DNA from: Cymbidium sinense
Taxonomy: Eukaryota; Streptophyta; Magnoliopsida; Asparagales; Orchidaceae
Direction of reading: 5' to 3'
Assembly (NCBI GenBank): GCA_021442155.1
Contig: CM038221.1
Coordinates: 46,013,648-46,077,647, forward strand
Length of the DNA stretch: 64,000 nt
The notes under the pieces are model-generated. The model was not told the origin of the DNA. It made no database searches and worked only from the letters and a program-made list of their open reading frames with translations. This document shows, piece after piece, positions 1-12,171 of this stretch; positions within the stretch are counted from its first letter, which is position 1; every line of letters begins with the position of its first letter. The position numbers and the translations under genes are program-made.

Positions 1-455
1 ATCATGTACTAGGTTAGCCACCTCCCTATGAAGCTTGACTTGCTCCTGAAGCTCTGCCAGTAAAATGCTAGATTAGATAATACTGAGCAATCTCATGCAG
101 TGGATCAAAAACTCTATGTCTCTACAGAGAGTCTCCAGATACCTGAGAACCTGCTCCTCCAAGCCAGTACGAGATAGAAGATCCAAAATGGTGTTCACAT
201 ATAATGTGAAGCTATCTAGTGACTCTGGTGAGTCTAGAGTAAGCCTAAAACCACATCCCTCAAAAACACCAAGCCGTAATCCTGCATGCGCCTATCATGT
301 GGATCTAGTGTACAGGGATATTGATGGTAGATCTTGGACTCAAAACCTACATCAGGCACTGTAAGGAACAAATAAAAATAATCAGCATAAAGCAGAGCAG
401 TAAATGTAAAGAAGTGCAAATAAAAATTAAAGAGAAGAAGAAAGTACATGAACAC
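1..455 (-). pseudogene. Possible C-terminal part of the PMD reading frame (coiled-coil-like)
   Basis: At the extreme left edge the minus strand reads LAELQEQVKLHREVANLVHD, a heptad-like, charged segment that could form a coiled coil. It lies downstream of the PMD core on the same strand, so it may be the C-terminal extension of the same protein, continuing outside the window. Stops separate it from the PMD core. Function unknown; the link to the PMD gene is inferred from strand and position only. Confidence 0.35.
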
Positions 456-699
456 GAGAAATCTGACTGAATTGGTGTGTCATAAGTGACATAGTCCCGC
501 TGACCTTCACTATCTGATAAGCTCTAGAACTATATGTTGGCTCAACAGAAGTCCCACTAGGTATAAGATCTCTCACCTCAGAAGTCTCCCCAGGACAATG
601 GATAGAGTAAGGCTTAGTAGGGAAGAGTGGCTCCACATAAGAATTAATAAAATCTGAGGTAGTAATATCAAAGACAGACACATTAGACGGCTCAACCCC

Positions 700-3160
700 A
701 AGGTCCTCAGTGGCATATCTAGTACTAGCTGATGCTTGTGGTACCTCGTTAGGAGTTAGAGGTCATCATGGAAGTGGACTCAGGGCACAATCAGCTAAAG
801 CTTGAATAGGCTTTGTAGGTCGACTACACCTACATTTATGAGCTGGTGAAGAAATCTTAGTGTAGCTAGGAGCGGAATCCCTAGTTCTGACTCTGCTATG
901 AGGAGTGGTGTCTTTAGCTCTAACCTACTCATCAATTGGTGCATCTATCATCAATCAAATTAGAGTATCAGATACATGAATATATTTTAATGATATGAAG
1001 AAAAAAAGATGATAGAAGTGTTAAAAGAGAGTGATTATACCACTAGCACTGCTATCTCCTGCCAATGGTGACCAATGATGGGTCCTATGCTCTCGAGGAA
1101 CTCCTAGAGACCTCACCCTGCGCTCATATCTCTTGACACCATGCTCTAGGAAAGGACCAAAAGACAGTCATACCCAAGTGAGATGAGTATAGCTGACTCA
1201 TGTGTGGTTCTACGAAGGAGCTATCCAAAAATGAGAGCCGGTACCAAGCCTTAGTAATTATAGCCAAATAACTGAAGCAGTAAAGTAACATGTCTTAAGG
1301 GGAATCGTCCTGATCTTTCTAATATGCACTACACCAGGGACGAATGGCCTACCATCATGAGCGATCGACTAGAAGAAACCAAACTACTGTGCAACTCAGT
1401 TGGGTTGATTGCCCTATATAACAATTGGCTACCCAAATTGATAACATAACCATCCTGGATGTATATTAAAAAGATACTCATTTACTCTCAATGTTCGACA
1501 ACCATGAAGTAATGAATATCTGTTATTCTCATCAAGACTGTCAATAAGATCAACCTTTATCAAGTTAGATGGTAAAACAAATATATACAGCTGGTGAACT
1601 AATAAAAATTGATCTTTGACCAAATGAGGAGCATAGAAGAAGATGCAAATCCGCTCCATCTATAAAGTAGATGATCCTCAGTATAACTGCAAGACAGTAG
1701 GATATCCTCACCCTAAAAATAATACTGGATACTCGAAAAAAACAAAGGCACCATGTATGTGGAGGTGAACACAAGCATATAAGTACTGCCAAGGTAGAGT
1801 CACATCTTGCAACTCTAGAGAATCTGCCTCAAAAATCACCCCCAATATCTAGTAAATCCTGGCTAACATTGTTGGAGCCAGTGAAACTCGCTCACCTTGA
1901 GAGATCCTACTATATGCTAATAAAGTACCTGGGCGAACTGATCCCTCTGTAATGGGAGTACAAAAATGCATAGCCATGTCACTATTAATCTTACTAAGAA
2001 TAAATTCTCACCCAATCCCTGTATAGCTAGAGAAGTCCTCTATGTTGATAAAGTAGGCTCCACAGTCTCTTCAGATAAGTAACTACCATCAGACACAACC
2101 AATCGAAAAGGGTCATGTAGTGCTATAGTCTCCTCGGATAGAGCATAATCCTATAAGAAGCTTTGAATCCATGTACTCATAGGCAGTGCATCTCTTGATT
2201 GTCTTGAACGTCCTGATGCCTTGAAAGTCTAGTGATAATGGTTCAAAAGATTAATATAAATAGAAGGCATAGCTAGTCTACCTCATCGATCACAATCATC
2301 TGAAGGCTACCTATGAAATAACTCATCATCAGATGGAACGCACTCCTCGTAGTGATAACCTAATACTGGGAGACCTAACAAAGCCTGTAAGTTCCAAAGG
2401 GTAACTATTAATTCCTCTAGGCCAATCCAACAAGTGTTACTACTGGTATCCCAGAACTCCGCTACTCCACAAGATGAAGAAGAAGGCATGCCTCCAAAAT
2501 AAAATAAAGGCATATATACTGCCTCATAAATTCTAGCTATCTGTAAAGTATCTCCGTGAGCCTACAAGACACACCTAGTCCATGTGACACAGGAATCCTA
2601 CTAATGGAGGAATCTTGAAGCAGGTCTAATGAGCCCAGCTGTAACTGAGTCTTGACTGTCTCGTATGCTCAATACTGTTAGAAGCAGGCAATAAAATATC
2701 ATAATATCTAGAACTGACCTGAGCTATTATGTTATGCAGAGGATTATAGTTCTGCATTTCAGCTTAGTGGTAGCCACCCAATCTGCAGGATCCTCAAAGG
2801 CAAAAGAATCTGAAGTACAGTCATGAAGTATGGAAGAGCGCGAGAAGAAACCCTGGTAAATATAATATCCTCACAACATATCAGTGTGCTGCTCAATCTT
2901 ATCTTTGATATCAACATCTCTATGAGGATATTGCCTGTCAATCTCCAACCAAATAACCTCCTTGCTAAGCTCAATAGATGACAGATCGTCAGGTCTTCTC
3001 CAGCTGAACATTCTCCTATCAAGTAATTAGAGAAATGACACATAAGAATCCATGGGATTGCATAACAAAGCGTAAAACAAAAAATGAGAGTTATACTAAG
3101 AAGTAGTAAGAAGAAGGGTAACATAAAAAAGAGAGTAAAGAAAGTTAAAAAGGTCAACTA
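700..3160 (-). pseudogene. Plant mobile domain (PMD, aminotransferase-like) protein, degraded
   Basis: Minus-strand translation gives a collinear but stop-interrupted protein. The order is an N-terminal stretch near 3010-2760 (FSWRRPDDLSSIELSKEV), then the PMD core near 2480-2310 (AEFWDTSSNTCWIGLEEL, then LIVTLWNLQALLGLPVLG), then about 2020-1850 (IRPG-like VRPGTLLAY, GERVSLAPTMLARIY), then about 1530-1430 (HGCRTLRVNEY). These match the recurring motifs of the PMD family (Pfam PF10536 type), known both in host proteins of the MAIL1/MAIN group and inside plant transposable elements. A low-complexity tail follows to about 780. At least five in-frame stops are visible, so it is not functional. 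It lies directly downstream of the element's upstream ORF, in the place gag holds in element 2. Assignment rests on recalled motif patterns, not a search. Confidence 0.68.
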
Positions 3161-3235
3161 GTTTTAAAAATGTGACTCGCTCTATGCACGAAACACATTT
3201 GTTGAGGGGCATTTATTGACCTTCACATGTGCCAC

Positions 3236-5343
3236 ACAAGCTGAATTAAATTCCTCTGGGTAGGGTCTACCCTTTGGAATAGATGAGCCACCTCAGGTTT
3301 GCACCAATGCTTCCTTCACTTACCGTTCCACCATATGCTTTATATTTCTTTCAAGCATGGAGGTGCTATCTGTGACCTTCTTATGTAGACTGCCACTATC
3401 CTGGTCCACGAGAGATGTACTCTTGGGCTGATCTAGAACATGCAATAACCTAGGGTGGTCATCTTCTAAAGGAGGAGGCTGTACTGATGGAGCCTGGCCT
3501 TGAAGTGCTAGGACTGTCACTAACAAGTCTTCAACTATTTTCTCCATCTTACTGATATGCGCATCTCTCTGCCTCAGTTGCTAATGAAGGTGTTAGGATG
3601 AATGAGCTGTGACTTCTTCGTCAACTACAACACCCTCCTGGCTATGCTGATCCTTAAGGAGAGAACCCCTAGTGTTGACCATATGGACTTATGCTGAGTC
3701 CTCCAAGAGATCATCCTCATCTAGATCAAAACTGACCCTAGCATCCTCCTCGTTAGAGCGATCATCCCCATGGAGTTCCCTCTTCTCAGCAAAGTACTGT
3801 GCGAGGATCTTATCTAAATAGTGGTCTAATCGTGTAAGGACAAACACTCGTTGTTGACTGGTAGTGGGGCTATGCTCACTGATAGAAATATATCGGGCAT
3901 TGCTTATCACTGTACTACTGTCTCTAGGAGGGCTGTGCTCACTAACATGTATATGCTAATCACTAACCACTGGTTGAACACTAACTGTGGGAGGATCCAC
4001 TACCATGGACACTACATCTATATCCTCTATCCCTTCTGCCACTAATACTGCTACAGGTGGAGACTGCAAGGGCTGTTATAACTGTAACTATTGTGCTTAC
4101 GGCAGTGACTCAAAGATGGCGAACTTGGGTCATCATTCCTTCTTCTCTATAGCTGAAGCTGGAGGTTAAATAGGAGAGCTCAACCTTATCTCAATGAGTG
4201 GAGTAGATGGAGTGGGATCCATCGGCTGTAGCCAGATCACCAATGGTGTTGGTCTTTCCCCAGATGGGGGCTTCTAGATCTTGATTGGAATGGGGGGTGC
4301 CATGAGCAGAATAGGCAATGGTGGGCGGTGAGTGGAGCGGTGTAGCACGGACTGCCCTTTAACTATAGGCCTATTCCTCCTGTGATGAGTAGCACTGGTA
4401 AGGACGATGCTGTCTGAATAATCAGCCCTAGTAGAGTGACGATCTAGAAAATTCATCAGAGTGGAGACCGCTAACTGCCTGACAAATCTCTATTGCTCTC
4501 TCTTACTTATTTGAGCTGATGCTTGAGCCTTCAAGACTCTCTCCCTCTGGATCTGACTTCTAACTCTCCTAAGGATGACTGTCCTCAATTCAAAAACTAT
4601 ACCGAACTCTGAGCGTCTGTAGGCTCGACTAACTTGGCGTGAGATTGTCCCAGCGTAGGGCTTCCGTGCTCCTGCGTGTCAAATATGTGGTGGAGGTAGT
4701 GCAACAATCCTCCATTCTCCTCTCCATCCGAGGTCGGGGTGGTGGGGTGGAACCTACTACCGCTCAAATGTGAGAGTTTTCATAGGGAGATCCCTTCTCA
4801 GCCACATGGGAAGTGGAATCCATCTCTCTCTCTCTGACCTTTTATGATGCAACTTGACCTTGCGGCGCTGTGTACGTGTAGGTATGGTAGAGCAAGAGCT
4901 AACATCCACCTCAAACGTGGAGGAGACTATCTCAGAAGCCAAGACAGCCTTCCCCTTTGGGGTGTCCAAGGAGGGTGTAGTAGCCCTTACTAGAGCTGTA
5001 ATAGGGGTAACTGACTGGCCCTGAGTTGGATCAACTGCATAGAAACCGACACCTGTAGGATAGCAGGAATAAGAGTGGCCTTCCTCTTTAGTGGAGGAAA
5101 CTCAGAATCAGATGACATATCAAATTGGATAAGTGACGTCTGCCCTACTACCTCCTCCTGGCTAACTGTAGTGAGGGTTTTCCCCTCGCAAGAATCCTCA
5201 CCCCCTCAAAACCATGGCAAAAGTAGATGACCTCGGAGGAGCCAATTTTAGAGAGACTAGCCTGATCCAGGGCTAAGTTTAGACTAATAGGGAAGGAAAA
5301 CATGAACTTGTTGGGAGCCATGGATGTTGTACTAATTGAGGGC
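3236..5343 (-). pseudogene. Upstream ORF (ORF1) of element 1, degraded
   Basis: Open minus-strand pieces at 5148-5348, 4757-4969, 3689-3910 and 3320-3547 are collinear with pieces in element 2. Shared motifs are a start region with KFMFSFP, LALDQA and FCHGFEGVRI (element 2 has KFIFTFP, LALDQA, FGRGFEGARI), a KGKA...PTRTQ basic segment, and a C-terminal segment with S.VD....M..RNIKHMVE (element 2: IQEKDIKSMVEQQV) ending in KGRPYPEEFN. After that motif the two elements diverge completely: element 2 goes on into gag and element 1 into PMD sequence. Tat/Ogre elements are known to carry an extra ORF between PBS and gag. The product's role is unknown. Several stops are present. Confidence 0.6.
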
Positions 5344-5452
5344 TGCAAGAACTAATTGCACTGAAATCTGTATTATTGAAATATAGCTAAGTCAGACACT
5401 TGCCTTGATATTCACCTTCAATCATTGATATCAAGATTTTATTTGGAATTTG

Positions 5453-7224
5453 AACCTACACTGAACAATCTTAAGGATGTTAAGTGGGGTTCATTAAAAT
5501 TTTTAGAGAGATTTTGGATATTGAGGAGAGTCTTTATAGAACCCATACTCAACCGATTTAGGGGTTCTAAAATTTGAGGAGAGATTTTCTTAGAGATATT
5601 CGTGTTTTGTGCATCTTGTTTGAAAATATTGATAGTTTGAAAGACCTCTACTTAGCAAATTTGGGTATGCTAAGAAGAGGTTGTGATTGTGTATTTGAAA
5701 TATTTTTGCTTGTGAAGATTTGATTATGTGATATTTTGATTTGAACATGGGGCTTCTTACTTAACAAATTTGGTATGTTAAGTAGAGGCCACATGTATTT
5801 AATTTGTGCTTGATGATGAGACTTTCATTTAACAAATTTAGTATTTTAAGTGAAAGTCAAATGTGATTGTGAGATAGATTTTCTTTTCTTTGAAGATGGG
5901 AGTTCCACTTAACAAATTTGGTTATGTTGAGTGAAAGCCCCAAATGTGTTTGAGATGTATTTTTTTTCCTTTGAGAATGAGACTCTCACTTAACAAATTT
6001 GGTATGTTAAGTGAAAGCTCAAGTGTGGTTTGACATGAAAAATTGGATACTTATTTAACAAATTTGATATGTAAAATAGGAATCAAATGTGTGTTGAAAA
6101 GAGACCCTCACTTAACAAATTTGGTATATTAAGTGAAAGTCAAATGTGTTTATGATTTTTAAAAATAAAAACTCTCACTTAACAAATTTGGTATGTTAAT
6201 TGAAAGTCAAATGTGTTTATGATTTTTAAAAATGAAACTCTCACTTAACAAATTTGGTATGCTACGTGAAAGTCAAATTTGTTTATGATGAAGCTCTCAC
6301 TTAACAAATTTGGTATGTTAAGTGAAAGTCAAATGTGTTTATGATTTTGAAAATGAAACTCTCACTTAACAAATTTGGTATGTTAAGTCAAAGTCAAATG
6401 CGTTTATGTTAAAAATGAAACTCTCACTTAACAAATTTGGTATGCTAAGTGAAAGTCAAATGTGTGAAAGTCAAATGTGTTTATGAATTTTGAAAATGAA
6501 ACTCTCACTTAACAAATTTGGTAAGTTAAGTGAAAGTCAAATGTGTTTATGATTTTGAAAATTAAACTCTCACTTAACAAATTTGGATGTTAAGTGAAAG
6601 TCAAATGTGTTTATGATTTTGAAAATGAAACTCTCACTTAACAAATTTGGTATGTTAAGTGAAAGTCAAATGTGTTTATGATTTTTGAAAGAAAAGAACT
6701 CATTTAACAAACTTAGGTATGTTAAATGGATTTCAATTTGTTCTTATGATTTTCAAAAAGGGGGTTCTCATTTGACGTACTTGGACATGTCAAATGAGAT
6801 CCAAACGTGTCTTGAAGTCCAAGACTTTGACAAGAAGGAGTTCTATCAGATAAATGCAAATGGTTTGAAATAGAATTCAATTTGCTTTAACTTTTTCAAG
6901 GGAAGGGGAACTCCCATTTAACAAATTTGGGTATGTGGGGGTTCAAATATGTCTTGGCTTCTCTTTGTGTGTGTATGATTTATTGCTTTTCGAAAAGGAG
7001 AAAAACTTCAACTCTAGCACATGTGAAGAATGCTAAGTAGAGTTTCAATTTTATATCATAATTTTATTCAAAAATAGAATCTCCATCCAACAAATTTGAG
7101 TGTGTGGAATAGGGATAGCTATTTCCAAAGAAAATGTGCTTTTGAAAAAGACATTAAAAATGGTTGATTTTGATTTTAAAAAGAACCTCCATGTAACAAT
7201 CATAAAATTTGTTAAACGAGGTTT
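5453..7224 (-). repeat. Leader array of about 22 tandem hairpins (element 1)
   Basis: Units of about 60-70 bp repeat through this stretch. Each core is an inverted repeat of the form TCACTTAACA, a roughly 10-nt loop (AAATTTGGTA), then TGTTAAGTGA, giving stems of about 10-14 bp. Unit spacing is regular between 5980 and 6700 (near 6104, 6170, 6236, 6293, 6358, 6420, 6500, 6566, 6629) and looser outside. Outer units keep pairing while changing sequence, for example 5645-5680 (TTAGCA/TGCTAA) and near 6760 (CATTTGAC/GTCAAATG). The array lies between the PBS and ORF1 on the element's RNA. Confidence 0.92.
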
Positions 7225-7447
7225 GGTTATATGTGTTTTGTGCCTTTTTAAAAATTTCTTACAAATTTTTTTTGTAAAGATCTCTTATTATGTGGATTTT
7301 GAAAAAGTGCTTTTGGAAAGACATGCTATTTTGTAGAAGGATTTTTATTTTCTTATTGTTCATGGGATGAACCTTGCCTCAGCATCAGGATAGTGAAGAG
7401 GTTCATAATTTTGGTCATCTCCTTTGTTTGATTAATTTTAATTTTCA

Positions 7448-7505
7448 CCTATTGGGGGAACCCAATAGGGATTTTAAGACCTACACGAAGTGAGGTCCTA
7501 AAATC
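7448..7505 (-). other. PBS-proximal stem-loops SL1 and SL2 (element 1)
   Basis: SL1: CCTATTGGG (7448-7456) and CCCAATAGG (7461-7469) are perfect 9-bp arms around GGAA. SL2: GATTTTAAGACCT (7470-7482) pairs with AGGTCCTAAAATC (7493-7505) with one mismatch. Both sit about 150-200 bp inside the PBS on the element's transcript, and both recur at the same place in element 2. Confidence 0.8.
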
Positions 7506-7650
7506 TAAAGGATGTTGGTGAGCATTGCTTAAGGGTGAAATATGCTAAGTGCCAATGGAAAGAATGATAGTCTTAGGTCTATATAGTATATAAGTGCACT
7601 ATCGATGCTTGGAGACAATAATTATCTACTAAAGATGGAGAGAGGAACCA

Positions 7651-7668
7651 TCCCCAATAGAGTCGCCA
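7651..7668 (-). other. Primer-binding site of element 1
   Basis: The minus strand reads TGGCGACTCTATTGGGGA, eight bases inside the LTR end. This is close to the TGGCGACTCCACTGGGGA form common in Tat/Ogre-type plant Ty3 elements. It fixes the element's orientation and the inner LTR boundary. Confidence 0.85.
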
Positions 7669-10571
7669 GAAAAATCTGTGGTGTTTATTTTTAGGATGTG
7701 GGACACCACGTAGATCTGAGGGGGTACTTATTGATGTGATCGGGTATGACATTAAGAAATGATATACTATATCGAAAGATAGAAATCACCACCCTATAAT
7801 AAACCTAATCACCTAATAAGGACTCCTAATGCATGATGGGTCTTCAAATATACCAGAGATCTTTCCCCTACTTTACATGGAAAAGTAAAATAGGGTTTAT
7901 TTTAAGTCGGGTTCATTAAGTTCCCTATGGAGGAAAGCCCTATAGTTAATTATATCCTAAGGAATGTAAATTTCTTAAGAATACTCTCGATTAAAGTAGA
8001 CAATAAGGGTCTATAAAGATTTTAATGTTAAGATTATCAAAGGATTGGCTATTTTAGAAAATCAAATGGGATAGATCATGGAGAAGACTTATTATTGGAA
8101 GTCAAAGGGAGATGTGGGAATGCCTAAAGAGTGAGCATTCCAATCTATCCAATGGTTGGGCTTTATATTTTTGAAATTGAAGAGAGTTAATTATTTGAGT
8201 TGACATTTTATTAGAATACTAGAACTTATAATCCCATAACATAAGATTGAGGAAATGCCTAAGATGTGAAGATTTATGCTTGTAGCCCAAAGAAAATAGC
8301 TACCTCGGATCCTAAGCTAGGGAGCTTTGGTACAAACCATAAGTACATCCTAAATCTAAGCGAAAGGTGGAAATAATGGTCTACCTCAATAAGAGAGGAT
8401 AGATTATCCGACTGTTGGACTTACAATCGCCTGGAGTGGCCGCCAACTAACACCTCCTACGCTTTAAATTTATGTGGCCAAGTCTTATGCTTTGCAAGAT
8501 GGCTAGGCTGTTGTATATTTAGAAAGGAGACTAAGTCGTTAAAATCACTCCGTAAGAGACTAAAGCATGAGTGGTATGAATTCATGACTTAATCTAATGC
8601 AAATTTTATCAAATTTATTTGATTCATTTGGACTCTTTATTTTGACACGGGCTATAAGATTTTGTATGCCTAAATGCATGAGAACTTGATTATGGGCCAA
8701 ATCAAGAGAGAAAGGGGTATTCTTCCATCAAAGGCTCTCACAGGTTAAGCCTTTAATCTCTGGAACAGATGGAAGGCCCCTCCTAATTAGATTTGAAGAA
8801 TATGACATATATGATGTTATACATATAATCATCTAGCTAAAGGGGTTGCTAAAAATTTTATTATCTTGATTTAATTCTTAGGCTTTTATGTGAGGTTATG
8901 AGTTATTTTACAATTTTAGTTATGAGTTATTAATTGGGGTAGAAAAATTAATTTTATCCTAAGAGCCTACTATATCCAGGCCACACATTCAAACATCAAT
9001 CATAAAGAATTATGAAAAGCATACTATTCTAGTGCGTAATCTAAACACAATATCAAGCAATTTTATAGACTACCATAAAAGAATAAAAGCCACTGTATCG
9101 GTTTCCATACACCGTAAAGAGAAAAAAGATGGGTAGAAGCTCTACCCTTATACAACTGACACAAAAAAATAATACATATGGGGTCTTTTTTTTTCTTCAT
9201 TTCTTCCTTTCTTTCTTTTGATTTGATTTGCTCCAAAGGCATCACAGGGCACCCCAGGTATTAAGCCTTCTAACCACTGCTCATCCTAATCCCCCATAAC
9301 ACTAATCCTAATTTCTAATGCAAAATTACATTAAAAAATAGGAAAAATAAATCTTGCTACACCTGTAAAATAAATATTAGCTAAACACACCATACAACCC
9401 AAGCAATTATATGAATAATTTGGACTTAGCACCCCACACATGGGTAACCAAGCCCACCTATCCTAACGTGGGTTGTGCTTAGGGGTTAAGCAACCTGCAC
9501 AGCAAAAGCATTTATATTTTTTTATTGCAGCTACCCCTTAAGCACAACCCCCTGTAGAAAATATGATTAGGCTAATCACGGCCTCCCATCAGTCTATGAG
9601 GCATACACCTTAACAACGAGTCTAAAATATTATATCATAAAATAAAACACAACATTATGCATACAACACCCTAACTTAGCACTAGAAGTGGGACTTAGTA
9701 TTCTAATGTGTGTGCTTAAGGCTTGTGTGATAAGACTTTACTAGGCTTCTTTAGTTTAAGTTTCAATTTGGAGTTTGAAGTTATTTAAATTTTAGCTTTG
9801 GGTGATTTTAATTTAAATGATTTAATGATTTATTTTTCATTTTTATTTCACTTTAATTTGGTTAAGAATGAAGAGTACAATGAATTCCATTTGTAGACAT
9901 AATTCACCCTATTCTACATCCTAACTCCTAAAGAGTCTAACTAAGGTCCTTAAGTATCTTAATTAGCCATTTGAGTTTGTGCAATTCATTTGATTTGATT
10001 TAGAATTTATAATTTGAGTTTCTTTAAGTATTTGATTGATTGATTTTAGATTAGATGTTTTGGTTTAATTAAATCTTGATAATTTAATATCTTTAATATC
10101 TATTGAAGTTTAAGTTTATTTAAATCCATATGTTTTGATTGATTAATTTTAGATTAGATGTGTTGGTTAAATTAAATCTTGATAATTAAATATCCTTTTA
10201 AATTAATATTTAATTCTTTTCTTTGATTATGGTTATGTGATTTAATTTTATGTTTATTATGGTTCATTTATTTGTAGTTTGATTGGATTAGATTAATTAG
10301 GATTTTATTTTGATTTTTAATTGAGTTTTATTCTTTGTAATTAGGATTTTATTTTTAATCTCATCCATTTTTCATGTTTATCAAAGTTTGGTTTGTATTT
10401 TGATTTCATACATTGGATAGTTAATTAGTTTATATTATTTAAGTAGGTTGAATGAGATTTGAGTTGATTACATATTAGATTAATGAGAGTCTTTCTTTAT
10501 TTGATTTAATTTGATTTGATTATCTTTATTGATCTATGGATTTGCTTAGGTTCAATGTGATTATTAGTATA

Positions 10572-11307
10572 ATTAAGAAGTGTATTTAAGTTAATTATTA
10601 AATTAAATAAGGATTTGTTTAATTTTTAATTTGGTTTCATTTTTGTTTAAGTTGATGATGTAATTAATGACTTAATGATTTAGGTTTATTTTAGGTTTTA
10701 ATTAGTATTTAATTGCATTTATGCTTGATTAAGTTTAAGTTTAATATGATTAATTTGTTTGACTTAATCAGCTTATTTAAGATGTGTGATCAAATTAATT
10801 AGTAGATTAATTAAGTGTTTGATTTGAATTTGATTTTAAAAAAAAGTTAATTTGGTTTATTAAGATGATGGATTAATTCATTAAGTTTGCATTAATTAGG
10901 TGTTTATTCAATTGGAATAGGTTAAGGGTAATTAGTTTAATTAAGAAGTGTATTTAAGTTAATTATTAAATTAAGTAAAAATTTATTTAATTTTTAATTT
11001 GGTTTTATATTTATTTAGATTAATGATGTAATTAATGACTTAATGATTTATGTTTAATTTAGGATTTGATTGGTATTTAATTGCATTTATGTTTGATTAA
11101 GCTTAGGTTTAATATGATTAATTTGATTAACTTAATTAGTTTCCTTGAGGGATGTGATTAATTATTAAATTTAATTAGAGGTTTGAATTAAGCTTAATTT
11201 AAGAGTTATCTTTAATGTAATTTATTTAAATTAATTTGATTCATTAAGATGATGGATTAATTCATTAGGTTTGCATTAATTAGATGTTTGATTAAATTGG
11301 CTTGATT
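10572..11307. repeat. 368-bp tandem duplication inside LTR 1
   Basis: The sequence beginning ATTAAGAAGTGTATTTAAGT at 10572 recurs at 10940 with the same following landmarks (TTAATTGCATTTATG, GATGATGGATTAATTCATTA). Two units are present, in the AT-rich middle of the LTR. Not seen in LTR 2 or the LTR at 55012. Confidence 0.75.
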
Positions 11308-12105
11308 AAAAATAATTAAATTTTAAATTATTGGATTAATAAAGATTTATTTAATTAATGACTTATTTTTCCACATGTGAGTGATTTGATTTACTTAAGT
11401 GTTTTACTTAAGTTTGATTTGATTTAAGGATTATTGTTATTATCATCATTATTATTAAGTGAATTAACTATTTATTTTATTTCAATTAAGCTTGATTATT
11501 TATGATAAGAGTTTTATTTGCTTTGTTTCATTTATTATGTTTGTTTATTTTCATTAACATGTTTGATTTAGTTATTAGGTTGAAATATTTAATGGTTGAG
11601 TAACTCTCTTATTCCAAACGGATTGATTAAATTAATTAAGTTCACTTTAGCTTCATTTTGTTTGGTTTGGTTTGATTAATATTAAGTGATTATGATGTAT
11701 TGGATTTATAATTAATTTAACTTTTTAGTTTACTTAATGATTAATTATTTTCAGTTTATTTATATTCATTAAGGACTTTCACATGATTAAGATTTCATGC
11801 TTAGTGTAGGTTTAGTTATACTAGCCTAGCCCATGCTAAAGTTTCCTAGATTTGTTTAATTTAAGTTTGATTTAAGGTTTAATCATTTAATTGAGTTTTA
11901 TTAACTTAAATAAATTTAATTATATTTAATTTAATTTTTTCTAAGGATTATATGATATTTTTTTTGAGATTTGATTAATGATTGCTTAAGTGTTATTTCA
12001 TTTCTGATTTTAATTTATTATTTAGATTATTATGAATTTCATTTTAATTAATTCCTTAATTTGTTAAATTTTAACTAAATATTTATCAGGTTAAACTTCA
12101 AAGAT

Positions 12106-12127
12106 CATATTATTATTATTATTATTA

Positions 12128-12170
<43 letters not shown>

Positions 12171-12171
12171 T
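12106..12171. repeat. (ATT)n microsatellite
   Basis: An almost uninterrupted run of ATT triplets inside LTR 1, with one break near 12128. Confidence 0.95.

Noticed and set aside
5453..7224. CRISPR-like regular spacing of repeats
   Set aside because: The stretches between hairpins are themselves repeated rather than unique spacers, the DNA is clearly plant, and the units lie inside a retrotransposon leader.
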